From BOG-908 sp965198825 (GTDB lineage Bacteria; Pseudomonadota; Alphaproteobacteria; Acetobacterales; Acetobacteraceae), in assembly GCA_965198825.1 (NCBI GenBank), contig CBDAQB010000003.1:186001-250000 (forward strand): DNA of 64,000 nucleotides. The letters are read 5' to 3'. The translations under genes were made by a program, and so were the position numbers. Below, piece by piece: positions 17,229-24,862 of the stretch. The first letter of the stretch is position 1; every line of letters begins with the position of its first letter. Under the pieces are notes generated by a model that saw nothing but the letters and a program-made list of their open reading frames with translations, had not been told where the DNA came from and did not search any database.

Positions 17229-17899
17229 AGCGCGCCGCCGAAAATTTCGGTCCAAGCCAGGCGCAGTGCCTGATCGACATCGTTCATGGTGGCGGCCACG
17301 CCTAGCGCTGCAAGGCTCGTGACCCTGTGCTCGCGTATGCCGCAGGGCACGATGCCGTCAAAATGGGAGAGATCCGGGTTTACGTTGATCGACACCCCAT
17401 GCCAGCTCACCCAGCGGGTGATGCGCACCCCGAGCGCTGCGATCTTGCATTCCGTACCATTCTCGCCGGTCACCCAGATGCCGACCCGGCCGACCCTGCG
17501 TTCGCCCTTGATTCCGAAGCGCGCCAGCGCCGCGATCAGCCACGCCTCCAGCCCGGAGACATAAAGATGCAGATCACGCGGCGGCACGGTGCCGTGCCGC
17601 CGCGTCAGATCCAGCATGACGTAAGCCACCCGCTGCCCGGGTCCATGATAGGTCCACTGACCGCCTCGACCGGTCGCGAACGTCGGCAAGAGATCAGGCT
17701 GCGACAGATCTTCGGCTTTGGCCGAGGTGCCGGACGTATAGAGCGGCGGGTGCTCCAGCAGCCAGACGCATTCTGGCGCCAGTCCCGCGCGTATCCCTGA
17801 GACACGCGCGGTCATGGCGGCGATTGCGGCTGGGTATGGCACCTGACACGCCTCGACATGCCACTTGATGGGCAGGGGTGTTGAACCGCCATCCGCCAT
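17180..17899 (-). CDS. lipB: Octanoyl-[ACP]:protein N-octanoyltransferase LipB
   Basis: LipB (239 aa) moves octanoate from acyl-carrier protein to lipoyl domains, the first step of lipoate synthesis. Seen are RGGQWTYHGPGQRVAYVMLD (residues 78-97), the catalytic Lys152 in CKIAALGVRI, and Cys186 in DGIVPCGI. The length is normal. It is divergent from the tRNA-Leu gene, and its C-terminal codons overlap the end of the ATP12 gene. The lipA partner is not in the window. Confidence 0.96.
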   Translation of the reverse strand: MADGGSTPLPIKWHVEACQVPYPAAIAAMTARVSGIRAGLAPECVWLLEHPPLYTSGTSAKAEDLSQPDLLPTFATGRGGQWTYHGPGQRVAYVMLDLTRRHGTVPPRDLHLYVSGLEAWLIAALARFGIKGERRVGRVGIWVTGENGTECKIAALGVRITRWVSWHGVSINVNPDLSHFDGIVPCGIREHRVTSLAALGVAATMNDVDQALRLAWTEIFGGALQDSASTMNRAASAIS

Positions 17900-17923
17900 C
17901 CGCTATACGCCCGCTCCTACCGT

Positions 17924-18006
17924 GCGGTCGTGGCGGAATGGTAGACGCGCAAGCTTGAGGTGCTTGTGGGGGCAACCTCGTGGAAGTTCGAGTCTTCTCG
18001 ACCGCA
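17924..18006 (+). tRNA. tRNA-Leu (anticodon GAG)
   Basis: An 83-nt class II tRNA. The 7-bp acceptor stem is GCGGTCG/CGACCGC. The anticodon stem CAAGC/GCTTG (17950-17966) has the loop TTGAGGT, giving anticodon GAG. A long variable arm follows, then the T-arm GGAAG-TTCGAGT-CTTCT. The discriminator base is A, and the 3' CCA is not encoded. GAG reads CUC and CUU leucine codons, CUC being common in this GC-rich window. Confidence 0.95.
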
Positions 18007-18023
18007 TAATAGACTAAGCAAGC

Positions 18024-18134
18024 ACTTATTTTTTGAAAAAAAGAAGCAAAAAACTTTTGCAAATTTGGGCCGCGCCTTGCCTCGATCGCGGCGCCAACTT
18101 GCAAAAGGGTTTTGGTTCTTTCTTCCGAAAGAAC
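18024..18134. repeat. AT-rich two-arm element, copy 3 (A-left, B-right)
   Basis: The left arm CTTA-T6-G-A7-GAAG has GCAAAAAACTTTTGC after it. The right side has GCAAAAGGGTTTTGG and then the arm GTTCTTTC-TTCC-GAAAGAAC. The right arm differs from the consensus on both sides yet keeps an 8-bp stem, so the base changes look compensatory. It lies between tRNA-Leu and the convergent small gene at 18147. Confidence 0.88.
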
Positions 18135-18146
18135 ATTCTTCCTTGC

Positions 18147-18416
18147 TTACATCCTGCCGCGCTCATCCCGCTCAGGCGCACGCTCCGCAGGCCCATTCAC
18201 GCTCAAGCTCTCGTCCAGATTATCCTCAAGATCGCCAACCTTGCTGACGTCGGGTCCTGACTCGATGTTCGTCTTCGGCTTCTCGATATTGTCTGCGCCT
18301 GTGCGCGTCGCCCCAACCTCGTCGGCGCCTCGCCCGGCGCCGGGCGCGCGGTGGTTGCCGGTGTCCTGCTGGCCGTCTGTGTGATCCAGTTCCTGTTCCG
18401 TGTGTGGCTGCTTCAT
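18147..18416 (-). CDS. Small acidic hydrophilic protein, unknown
   Basis: An 89-aa product from ATG 18416 (GGAAG nearby upstream). No family is recognised. It is rich in Asp, Glu, Gln, Gly, Thr and Asn with hardly any hydrophobic stretch (MKQPHTEQELDHTDGQQDTG; DVSKVGDLEDNLDESLSVNG), so it is probably disordered and cytosolic. It lies 64 bases downstream of fliP on the same strand. Whether it belongs to the flagellar locus is unclear. Confidence 0.5.
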   Translation of the reverse strand: MKQPHTEQELDHTDGQQDTGNHRAPGAGRGADEVGATRTGADNIEKPKTNIESGPDVSKVGDLEDNLDESLSVNGPAERAPERDERGRM

Positions 18417-18480
18417 GATCTTCCCTGTCTTCCTGTAAGCGCCAGAAACGTGCGGAAGCGTGTGAAGATGCCCTCCTGGC

Positions 18481-19227
18481 TCAGCCAGGCGCGAAACTCT
18501 GGGCAAGGCTGCCTGACACAAGCCGCCAGCCATCGACCATGACAAAGAAGATCAGCTTGAACGGCAGCGATATTCCGCTGGGCGGCAGCATCATCATGCC
18601 GAGCGACATCAGCACGCTGGAGACGACGAGGTCGATGATGGTGAAGGGCATGTAGATCAGGAAGCCCATTTCGAACGCCCGGCGCAGCTCGCCAATCAGG
18701 AACGCCGGCACCAGGGCGCGCCATTCCGGGTGCGTCGGGTCCGGTGGTGCAGGCAGATGGCCGAGCGCTTCGAAAAGACTGAGGTCGGCGGCGCGGACGT
18801 TGGCCACCATGAAGTGCCGGAACGGCTCGGCCGCCAGCCGGATGCCATCCATTTCGCCGATGTGCCCCTGCGTCATCGGCAGAATGCCGCTGCTCCACGC
18901 TGCGTCGAGCGTCGGCTGCATGACGAAGAAGGTGATGAACAGCGCAAGCCCTGTGAGCACGATGTTCGGCGGCGTTCCGCCCGCGCCCAGAGCGCCGCGC
19001 AGCAGCGACAGCACCACGATGATCCGGGTGAAGGCCGTAACCATGACAAGCAGGCTTGGCGCCAGGGACAGAACCGTGAAAAGCGCCGTGATCTGCACCA
19101 GCCGCCCGGTCGCGCCGGCATCGCCCGCATGGCCCAGGTCGATATTCACCGCCTGCGCAGAAGCGGCATAAGGCAGAAGCATGACGGCGATCGCCGCCAA
19201 AGCTGCACCCATTATCAACCGCTTCAT
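18481..19227 (-). CDS. fliP: Flagellar export apparatus protein FliP
   Basis: FliP (248 aa) is a core subunit of the flagellar type III export gate, assembled as a FliP-FliQ-FliR complex in the inner membrane. It has a cleavable signal peptide at residues 1-25 (ending PYAASAQA). The family motif TAFTRIIVVLSLLRGALGAG is present, as are FLIGELRRAFEMGFLIYMPF and DLVVSSVLMSLGMMMLPP. It overlaps fliO by four bases. fliQ and fliR are encoded on the other arm of the locus. Confidence 0.97.
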   Translation of the reverse strand: MKRLIMGAALAAIAVMLLPYAASAQAVNIDLGHAGDAGATGRLVQITALFTVLSLAPSLLVMVTAFTRIIVVLSLLRGALGAGGTPPNIVLTGLALFITFFVMQPTLDAAWSSGILPMTQGHIGEMDGIRLAAEPFRHFMVANVRAADLSLFEALGHLPAPPDPTHPEWRALVPAFLIGELRRAFEMGFLIYMPFTIIDLVVSSVLMSLGMMMLPPSGISLPFKLIFFVMVDGWRLVSGSLAQSFAPG

Positions 19228-19511
19228 GGCGCGCCCGGCAAAGGCGGCGCCGACGCAGGACGCCAGGGCAGCAGGACATCCTGCGCTCCGCCTGTCAGCA
19301 CGAGCGCCTGGAGTCCGTCCGCCTCCACCAGATACAGCCGGCGCCGGGCGTCGAGCGCTAGCGTGCCCCGCAAACGAATGGATGCGCTGCCTTGAGCCGC
19401 GGCCTTCACCGCCGGCAACAGGCGTGCGCCACGCGCGGCAAGCAGGATGAGCAGCAGGACGAAGCCCAGCGCCGCCACACCGCCCGCCGCCCCTGCAAGG
19501 TCAGGCAGCAT
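19224..19511 (-). CDS. fliO: FliO-like flagellar biosynthesis protein
   Basis: A 95-aa protein with one N-terminal membrane helix (about residues 8-26, AGGVAALGFVLLLILLAAR). A small basic domain follows (IRLRGTLALDARRRLYLVEA) that matches the FliO pattern of LDxRRRLxLVxxD followed by a Trp near the end. FliO supports FliP complex formation. The ATGA overlap with fliP and a one-base gap from the upstream gene indicate an operon. FliO is poorly conserved, so the call rests partly on context. Confidence 0.82.
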   Translation of the reverse strand: MLPDLAGAAGGVAALGFVLLLILLAARGARLLPAVKAAAQGSASIRLRGTLALDARRRLYLVEADGLQALVLTGGAQDVLLPWRPASAPPLPGAP

Positions 19512-19512
19512 C

Positions 19513-19821
19513 CTAGACAGAGTGCTTGTCGGCGTTCGCAGCCTGCAGTGCCGCCATCAAGCTGTCCACACCGGCCAGCACCACGCGCAACTCCGGCAGC
19601 ATCGACGCACCTGCGGCTGAAGGCAGGTCGAGCGTCTTCGCGCACAGCAGTCCAATCCCATCATCCATGCCGGAGAGGTTCAGCGTGCGGCCGTTCTGCA
19701 CCAGTGCCCGCGCGACACCGATGGTGCGCAGCAGCCTGGCAGCAAGATCGTGGAGACGCCGCTCGTCGTCGCCTGGCGAGTGCCTGTGCAAGGAAGCGAA
19801 CGGTGTTTGTTCATCGCGCAT
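19513..19821 (-). CDS. Conserved-looking unknown protein at head of fliOP
   Basis: A 102-aa cytosolic protein whose TAG stop is one base before the fliO ATG. I do not recognise a family. Visible features are a charged N-terminus, LHDLAARLLRTIGVARALVQ, GRTLNLSGMDDGIGLLCAKT and a final LPELRVVLAGVDSLMAALQA, mostly predicted alpha-helical. The tight spacing suggests it is translated with fliO-fliP and works in flagellar assembly or its control. It reads away from flgB, which starts 104 bases to the right of its start codon. Confidence 0.7.
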   Translation of the reverse strand: MRDEQTPFASLHRHSPGDDERRLHDLAARLLRTIGVARALVQNGRTLNLSGMDDGIGLLCAKTLDLPSAAGASMLPELRVVLAGVDSLMAALQAANADKHSV

Positions 19822-19924
19822 GCCGCATCATGACAGCGCAACATTAACGCAATCTCACTCCGCGCCGCTTAGCACTTCCTCCATGTTTCCACGGCATCAT
19901 CGACTCATCGAGGCGGGATTTTTC

Positions 19925-20296
19925 ATGAGCGACGTGGCGATATTCGATCTGGCGGAACAGCGGCTCGGCTGGCTGGACGCTCGTCAGCGGCTGGTGTCGC
20001 AGAACATCGCCAACGCGGACACGCCGGCTTTTCGTCCGCGCGACATGGAGCCGTTCGACAAGGTTCTTGCGAAATCCACCATCGAACCGGTGACGACCAA
20101 TCCGCTGCACCTGGTAAGCCTTTCAGCGCCACTCGAAACCCAGGAAGCCACACCCTCCGGCCGTGCACCGGACGGCAACGCCGTCAATCTCGAGGACGAG
20201 CTCGTGCATGTCGGCGACGACGAGACGCAGCAGGGCCTCGTGGATAATCTTTGGAAAAGCTACATGGGCATGTTCATGACAGCGCTCGGGCACTAG
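19925..20296 (+). CDS. flgB: Flagellar basal-body rod protein FlgB
   Basis: FlgB (123 aa) is a proximal rod subunit. MSDVAIFDLAEQRLGWLDAR is followed by the rod signature QNIANADTPAFRPRDMEPF. The C-terminus (LVDNLWKSYMGMFMTALGH) is the usual amphipathic helix. An upstream in-frame ATG at 19883 is possible, but 19925 matches family N-termini. It heads flgB-flgC-fliE-fliQ-fliR-flhB. Confidence 0.93.
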   Translation: MSDVAIFDLAEQRLGWLDARQRLVSQNIANADTPAFRPRDMEPFDKVLAKSTIEPVTTNPLHLVSLSAPLETQEATPSGRAPDGNAVNLEDELVHVGDDETQQGLVDNLWKSYMGMFMTALGH

Positions 20297-20306
20297 GGCG
20301 AAACTC

Positions 20307-20714
20307 ATGGATCTCGCCCAGGCACTCACGATTTCCGCACGCGGCATGCAGGCGCAGACCGAGCGGCTGCGTGTCATCGCCGAAAACCTTGCCAACCAGG
20401 ACAGCACAGGATCCTACCCTGGCGCCACGCCATACCGCCGGCGCACGACGATTTTCGCCAACGTTCTCGACGCCAATTTGCAAGCCGATACGGTGCGGGT
20501 GAAGGCAATCGTCACAGACAAAAGCGACTTCCCGCAGAAATACGATCCAGGCAATCCGGCAGCCGACACCAACGGCTATATACGCACGCCAAACGTGAAC
20601 AGCTTCATCGAAATGATGGACATGCGCGAAGCCGAACGCTCCTACAGCGCCAACCTCAACGTCATGCAGGCATCCCGCTCCATGCTCTCCCGCACCATCG
20701 ATCTTCTGAAATGA
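20307..20714 (+). CDS. flgC: Flagellar basal-body rod protein FlgC
   Basis: FlgC (135 aa) is a proximal rod subunit. The signature AQTERLRVIAENLANQDSTG and the C-terminal GYIRTPNVNSFIEMMDMREA followed by ERSYSANLNVMQASRSMLSR are typical. It starts 10 bases after flgB and overlaps fliE by four bases. Confidence 0.96.
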   Translation: MDLAQALTISARGMQAQTERLRVIAENLANQDSTGSYPGATPYRRRTTIFANVLDANLQADTVRVKAIVTDKSDFPQKYDPGNPAADTNGYIRTPNVNSFIEMMDMREAERSYSANLNVMQASRSMLSRTIDLLK

Positions 20715-21055
20715 CCGCCTCCATCCTCGCACCTGCCACCAGTCTCGTCCCGCAAGTGTCGCAGGCGCTTTCTGTCTATCAGAGCGTCGACGGCCAGGCC
20801 GGAAACGCCGCCGCTTCCGATCTCTCCGATGTCGGTTCAACGGACTTCGGATCGTTGCTCACCCGCGCTCTCAACGGCGCCGTCAGCACCGGGCATCAGG
20901 CGGATACGCAATCGATGCAAGCCATCGCAGGCAAGGGCGACATCACCTCCGTCGTCACCGCAGTGTCGCGTGCCGAGCTGGCGCTGCAAACGACCGTCGC
21001 CATACGCGACCGTGTTCTGCAGGCGTATCAGGACATCATCAAAATGCCAATTTAG
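20711..21055 (+). CDS. fliE: Flagellar hook-basal body protein FliE
   Basis: FliE (114 aa) links the MS ring to the rod. The conserved C-terminus is DITSVVTAVSRAELALQTTV followed by AIRDRVLQAYQDIIKMPI. The N-terminal half is variable, as is usual. It overlaps flgC. An AT-rich element separates it from fliQ. Confidence 0.94.
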   Translation: MTASILAPATSLVPQVSQALSVYQSVDGQAGNAAASDLSDVGSTDFGSLLTRALNGAVSTGHQADTQSMQAIAGKGDITSVVTAVSRAELALQTTVAIRDRVLQAYQDIIKMPI

Positions 21056-21062
21056 CTTCGGC

Positions 21063-21173
21063 ACTTCCTTCGAAACTAAAGAAGCAAAAGCTTTCAACAC
21101 TGAAAGCCCAGCACTCCCCCAAGCCCTGCCTAAAGGTGGAAAAGTTTTTTGGTTCTTTTTTTCAAAAAAGAAC
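21063..21173. repeat. AT-rich two-arm element, copy 4 (A-left, B-right)
   Basis: The left arm is degenerate (CTTCCTTCGAAACTAAAGAAG). The right side keeps AAAAGTTTTTTGG and the full arm GTTC-T7-C-A6-GAAC. The core ends in GCCTAAAGGTGG. This copy interrupts the otherwise tightly packed flagellar operon between fliE and fliQ, so it is presumably tolerated within a transcript. Confidence 0.85.
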
Positions 21174-21207
21174 TTCCTTCCTTCCTTCCCTCCTTCCGGA
21201 GCAAAGC

Positions 21208-21480
21208 ATGCAGGAACTAGACGTAGTCGCCGTCCTGCACGCCGCCATGCTTACAACTCTCAAAATGTGCGCGCCCCTGCTTCTGGCGCCGCTCTGCGCC
21301 GGCCTCCTCATGGCGCTTTTGCAAGCAGTTACGCAGATCAGTGATTCGGCTCTGTCGTTCCTGCCCAAGCTGATCGCCACAGGCCTGGCAGGCTGGCTCG
21401 CCGGACCATTCCTCACCCACGCCCTGTTCGATTTCGCTCAGTCGGGCTTCGACCGGCTGGTTGCAGTCGGGGGACAGTGA
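21208..21480 (+). CDS. fliQ: Flagellar export apparatus protein FliQ
   Basis: FliQ (90 aa) has two transmembrane helices and is part of the export gate. LLAPLCAGLLMALLQAVTQI followed by SDSALSFLPKLIA identifies it. The ATG at 21208 with GGAG upstream matches family N-termini. The longer frame from 21136 reads through the AT-rich element (KFFGSFFQKR) and is rejected. Confidence 0.94.
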   Translation: MQELDVVAVLHAAMLTTLKMCAPLLLAPLCAGLLMALLQAVTQISDSALSFLPKLIATGLAGWLAGPFLTHALFDFAQSGFDRLVAVGGQ

Positions 21481-21495
21481 AGCCGGGTCGGGCAA

Positions 21496-22251
21496 GTGTC
21501 CGAGCTCCTCACGCAGTACGCCTTCGCCTTCGTGCTCGTCCTATGCAGGTGCGGTGCGGCGGTGATGCTGCTTCCGGGCCTGGGCGAAGAGGACCCGCCG
21601 GTGATGCTCAGGGTAGGTCTGGCGCTCTCCCTCGCCGCGCTGCTGACGCCCGTCGAGGCACCGGACCTTCCACGGATGCCCGGCGGATTGGTGCCGCTGG
21701 CCGGCATGGTCATGGCCGAGCTGCTGGCAGGCGGCGTGCTGGGATGGCTCGGCCGGCTCATCGGTTTGGCGCTGCCGATCGCCGGGCAGATCATTGCCCT
21801 CCTTACCGGCATGTCGAGCGTGCTCTCGCCGGATGCCGTGCTCGGCGCTCAAGCCGCCCCGATCGGCAGGCTCTACGGCATGGTCGTCCCGCTGGTCGTG
21901 CTGTCATCCGGCCTCTATGCGATTCCCCTCTCTGCGCTCGGCGGCAGCTACGTCGCCTTTCCAGCCGGCGTCCTGCTTCCCGCGGGGGATCTCGCGGACG
22001 TCGCCATACGGGCTGTGGCGGCAAGTTTCGCCCTCGGCATTCGTCTTGCGGGACCTTTCATCCTGGTTTCCATGGTCTGGCAGATTGCTCAGGGTCTGCT
22101 CTCCCGTCTGGTGCCCCAGCTCCAGGTGTATTTCGCCGCACTCCCTGCCCAGGTGCTCGGCGGCCTTTTGCTGCTGGCGCTTCTCAGCGAGTCGCTCCTG
22201 CGCGCCTGGAGCGATGCCGTCGAAGCCGGATTTTCATTGCTCCCCGGCTGA
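21496..22251 (+). CDS. fliR: Flagellar export apparatus protein FliR
   Basis: FliR (251 aa) is a polytopic inner-membrane component of the flagellar export gate. Seen are the N-terminal FVLVLCRCGAAVMLLPGLGE, LRVGLALSLAALLTPV, and MVWQIAQGLLSRLVPQLQVY near the C-terminal third. It starts with GTG. The fliQ-fliR-flhB order is classical. Confidence 0.94.
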   Translation: MSELLTQYAFAFVLVLCRCGAAVMLLPGLGEEDPPVMLRVGLALSLAALLTPVEAPDLPRMPGGLVPLAGMVMAELLAGGVLGWLGRLIGLALPIAGQIIALLTGMSSVLSPDAVLGAQAAPIGRLYGMVVPLVVLSSGLYAIPLSALGGSYVAFPAGVLLPAGDLADVAIRAVAASFALGIRLAGPFILVSMVWQIAQGLLSRLVPQLQVYFAALPAQVLGGLLLLALLSESLLRAWSDAVEAGFSLLPG

Positions 22252-22274
22252 AGCTCTCGAGCCTGGCGCCCTAG

Positions 22275-23324
22275 ATGTCCGAAGCCGCCGAAGACCGCAC
22301 GGAAGCCGCCAGCCCAAAGCGGCTGCAGAACGCCCGCGAAGAAGGCGATGTCCCGCTCTCCCGCGAACTGCCGATGCTGCTGGGGGTGGCAACCGGCGCG
22401 CTGGTCTTGCGCACGCTGGTCCGTGGCGATCCCGCGGAGCCCTCGCGCTGGTTCGGCGCAGCGCTCGCCCACGCCGGTGACAACGCAAGCGCCATCGCCA
22501 CCGTCGCGGCACCCGCGATGATCTGGGGAGGGCTGCCGATAGCCGCCGCGGCCATCGCCGGCACCGCCATGGGCACGCTTTTGCAAACCGGATTTCTCGT
22601 CCGCCTGGAGGCGCTGCAGCCCGACATCGGGCGCGTCAGCCCGCTCAAAGGCATCAAGCGGCTGTTCGGCATCGAAACCTTGTCCAACGCCGGCAAAGCC
22701 GTCGCAAAGCTCGCCGTTCTCGCAACCGCCTTCTGGTTCGCTGTCGCCCACGTCATCCCTTTGCTGACACTCGCCGCCTTCTGGCAGCCAGAACAGCTCT
22801 ACCGACAGCTCGTGCAGGCAGGCTCGAGCCTTGTGCTGATGCTGCTGGGCGCACAATCGGCGATCGCGCTCGCCGACATACTCCTGGTGCGGCTCCGCTA
22901 CGCCCGCCGCATGCGCATGAGCCGGCACGAATTGCGCGAAGAACAGCGCAACAACGACGGCAATCCGCAAATCAAGCAGAAGCTCAGGCAGATCGCCCGC
23001 GCCCGCGCCAAGCGCCGCATGATGGCGGCGGTCCCTCGCGCCGCAGTCATCGTCACCAACCCGACGCACTACGCCATCGCCCTCAACTACGAACGCGGCG
23101 GCCGCGGCGCGCCGCGCGTGGTGGCGAAAGGTGCCGACGAAGTCGCCGCCCGCATCCGGGACCTCGCCCGCGAGCACCGCATCCCGATCGTTTCCAATCC
23201 ACCCCTTGCACGCGCGCTATATCGTGTCGAAATCGATACGGAAATCCCAACGGAGCACTTCAAGGCAGTGGCCGAGATCATCGCCTATGTCTGGCGCCTC
23301 CGCAGCCGGGCCGGCCGCCTGTGA
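22275..23324 (+). CDS. flhB: Flagellar export switch protein FlhB
   Basis: FlhB (349 aa) controls substrate specificity of the flagellar export apparatus. The N-terminus has the usual AEDRTEAASPKRLQNAREEG. Four membrane helices follow, then a cytosolic domain with the autocleavage motif NPTH at residues 262-265 in VTNPTHYAIALNYE. The last four bases overlap the GTG start of the histidine kinase. Confidence 0.97.
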   Translation: MSEAAEDRTEAASPKRLQNAREEGDVPLSRELPMLLGVATGALVLRTLVRGDPAEPSRWFGAALAHAGDNASAIATVAAPAMIWGGLPIAAAAIAGTAMGTLLQTGFLVRLEALQPDIGRVSPLKGIKRLFGIETLSNAGKAVAKLAVLATAFWFAVAHVIPLLTLAAFWQPEQLYRQLVQAGSSLVLMLLGAQSAIALADILLVRLRYARRMRMSRHELREEQRNNDGNPQIKQKLRQIARARAKRRMMAAVPRAAVIVTNPTHYAIALNYERGGRGAPRVVAKGADEVAARIRDLAREHRIPIVSNPPLARALYRVEIDTEIPTEHFKAVAEIIAYVWRLRSRAGRL

Positions 23325-24817
23325 GGCTGGTCCGGCGGGACATCCCGCGCGACGGCGAACTGGTGGATGCGCTATTCGATGCCGATCCGGTCGGCCTGGT
23401 GCTGCTCGACAGGAACTTGCGCGTATTGCGCGCTAACACCGCAGCACTTGCGTCGCTACCGGCCGGCGCGGGGAGCGACCTGCTCGAAACGCTGCCGCAA
23501 ACTCTTGCCGCCAACCGTTCCTCAGGCAGGATCGCCACAAAGCAGATCGTCGTCGGCGCCGGTGCCGACGAGCGCAGCCTCGCCTTCACGTTCCTGCCGC
23601 TGCCGGTCGGCGCGCTGCTCCGTATCGAGGATCGCACCGAGGCCTACCGCCTCGAGCAAAAGCTCGCGCAGTCGCAGCGCCTCCAGGAGGTCGGGCAGCT
23701 TGCAGGCGGCATAGCCCACGATTTCAACAATCTGCTCACGGTCATCCTCGGCGGCGTGGACGAAGTGCTCTCGCGCGATACCGCGGCCGCCGACCGCGAG
23801 GACCTGGAACAGGTGCGCGCTTGCGCAAGGCGCGGCGCAGCCCTCGTCGCCAAGCTCCTGGCGTTCGGCCGCCAGCAAACCCTCCTGCCGCGCGTCCTGA
23901 TCCTGAACGACGCCATACGCGAAGCAGCGAGCCTTCTGGGCCGCACGCTCGGCGCCGGGATCAAGCTCGAACTGTTGCTGGAGGAACCCGGCCGGACCAT
24001 CAAGGTCGATCCCACGCAACTCGACCAGGTCCTGATCAACCTCGCCGTCAACGCCCGCGACGCCATGGCGGGGCAGGGGCGCCTGACCATCTCCACCGGC
24101 CATCGCCTGGTCCTGAGCCCGGAGACGCTCGGTCCGGAAACCATTCCGCCCGGCCGCTACATCACCATCGAGGTGAGCGACACCGGCAAGGGCATCCCAC
24201 CGGACGTTCTGCCGCGCATCTTCGAGCCGTTCTACACCACCAAGCGTGACAGCGGCGGCACCGGCCTCGGCCTCTCCACCGTGCATGGCATCGTCCGGCA
24301 ATCCGGCGGCTTCCTGGCTGTCAGAAGCCGCGTCGGCGAGGGCACCAGCATTCTGATCGTCCTGCCCCGCCACGAGGCGGCCCCGCGGTGGGAGAAGCAG
24401 CCATCCGCGCCCAAGCCAGTCGCCATCGCCTCGTCGCCGTCGGCCGAACGCGGCGAGATCCTCCTCGTGGAAGATGAAGCGCCGGTCCGCCGCCTCGCCG
24501 AACGGGCGCTCACCAGGCAGGGATGGCAGGTGATCACCGCCGCCTGCGCCCAGGATGCGCTCGACCTCCTCGGCGCCGACGACGCGCCGGCGCACCTCGC
24601 CTGCGTGGTGTCGGACGTCGTCATGCCGGGCATGGACGGCCCCGCCCTGGTGCGCGCCTTGCGCGAAACCCGCCCAAACCTGCCTGCTGTCCTCGTTTCG
24701 GGCTACGCAGACGCCTCTCTAAGGGCCCAACTTGCCGGTGAACGCGTCCGCTTCCTCTCCAAACCCTTCGCCATGGCCGATCTCGCCCAGGCAGTTGCCG
24801 CCGCCGCAGCGGCGTGA
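23321..24817 (+). CDS. CckA-like hybrid histidine kinase without membrane anchor
   Basis: A 498-aa hybrid kinase. A PAS-like region (about 12-108) is followed by a HisKA domain with phospho-acceptor His133 (GQLAGGIAHDFNNLL). The HATPase domain has N box Asn244, DTGKGIPP at 287-294 and TGLGLSTVHG. A C-terminal receiver has phospho-acceptor Asp432 (SDVVMPGMDG) and Lys481. The GQLAGGxAHDFNNLL module and the position behind flhB match CckA, the cell-cycle kinase; from memory, Caulobacter cckA also lies near flhB. CckA is normally about 690 aa with two membrane helices, and none is visible here. The GTGA overlap couples it to flhB. Confidence 0.85.
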   Translation: MRLVRRDIPRDGELVDALFDADPVGLVLLDRNLRVLRANTAALASLPAGAGSDLLETLPQTLAANRSSGRIATKQIVVGAGADERSLAFTFLPLPVGALLRIEDRTEAYRLEQKLAQSQRLQEVGQLAGGIAHDFNNLLTVILGGVDEVLSRDTAAADREDLEQVRACARRGAALVAKLLAFGRQQTLLPRVLILNDAIREAASLLGRTLGAGIKLELLLEEPGRTIKVDPTQLDQVLINLAVNARDAMAGQGRLTISTGHRLVLSPETLGPETIPPGRYITIEVSDTGKGIPPDVLPRIFEPFYTTKRDSGGTGLGLSTVHGIVRQSGGFLAVRSRVGEGTSILIVLPRHEAAPRWEKQPSAPKPVAIASSPSAERGEILLVEDEAPVRRLAERALTRQGWQVITAACAQDALDLLGADDAPAHLACVVSDVVMPGMDGPALVRALRETRPNLPAVLVSGYADASLRAQLAGERVRFLSKPFAMADLAQAVAAAAAA

Positions 24818-24862
24818 CACCGGCACTGGCCGGGCCGTGGGGGCGACATTATCTCACCAACC

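Noticed and set aside
18024..18134. Repeat behind tRNA-Leu considered as an integration site (att)
   Set aside because: It does not duplicate the tRNA 3' end and belongs to the dispersed family; no integrase is near.
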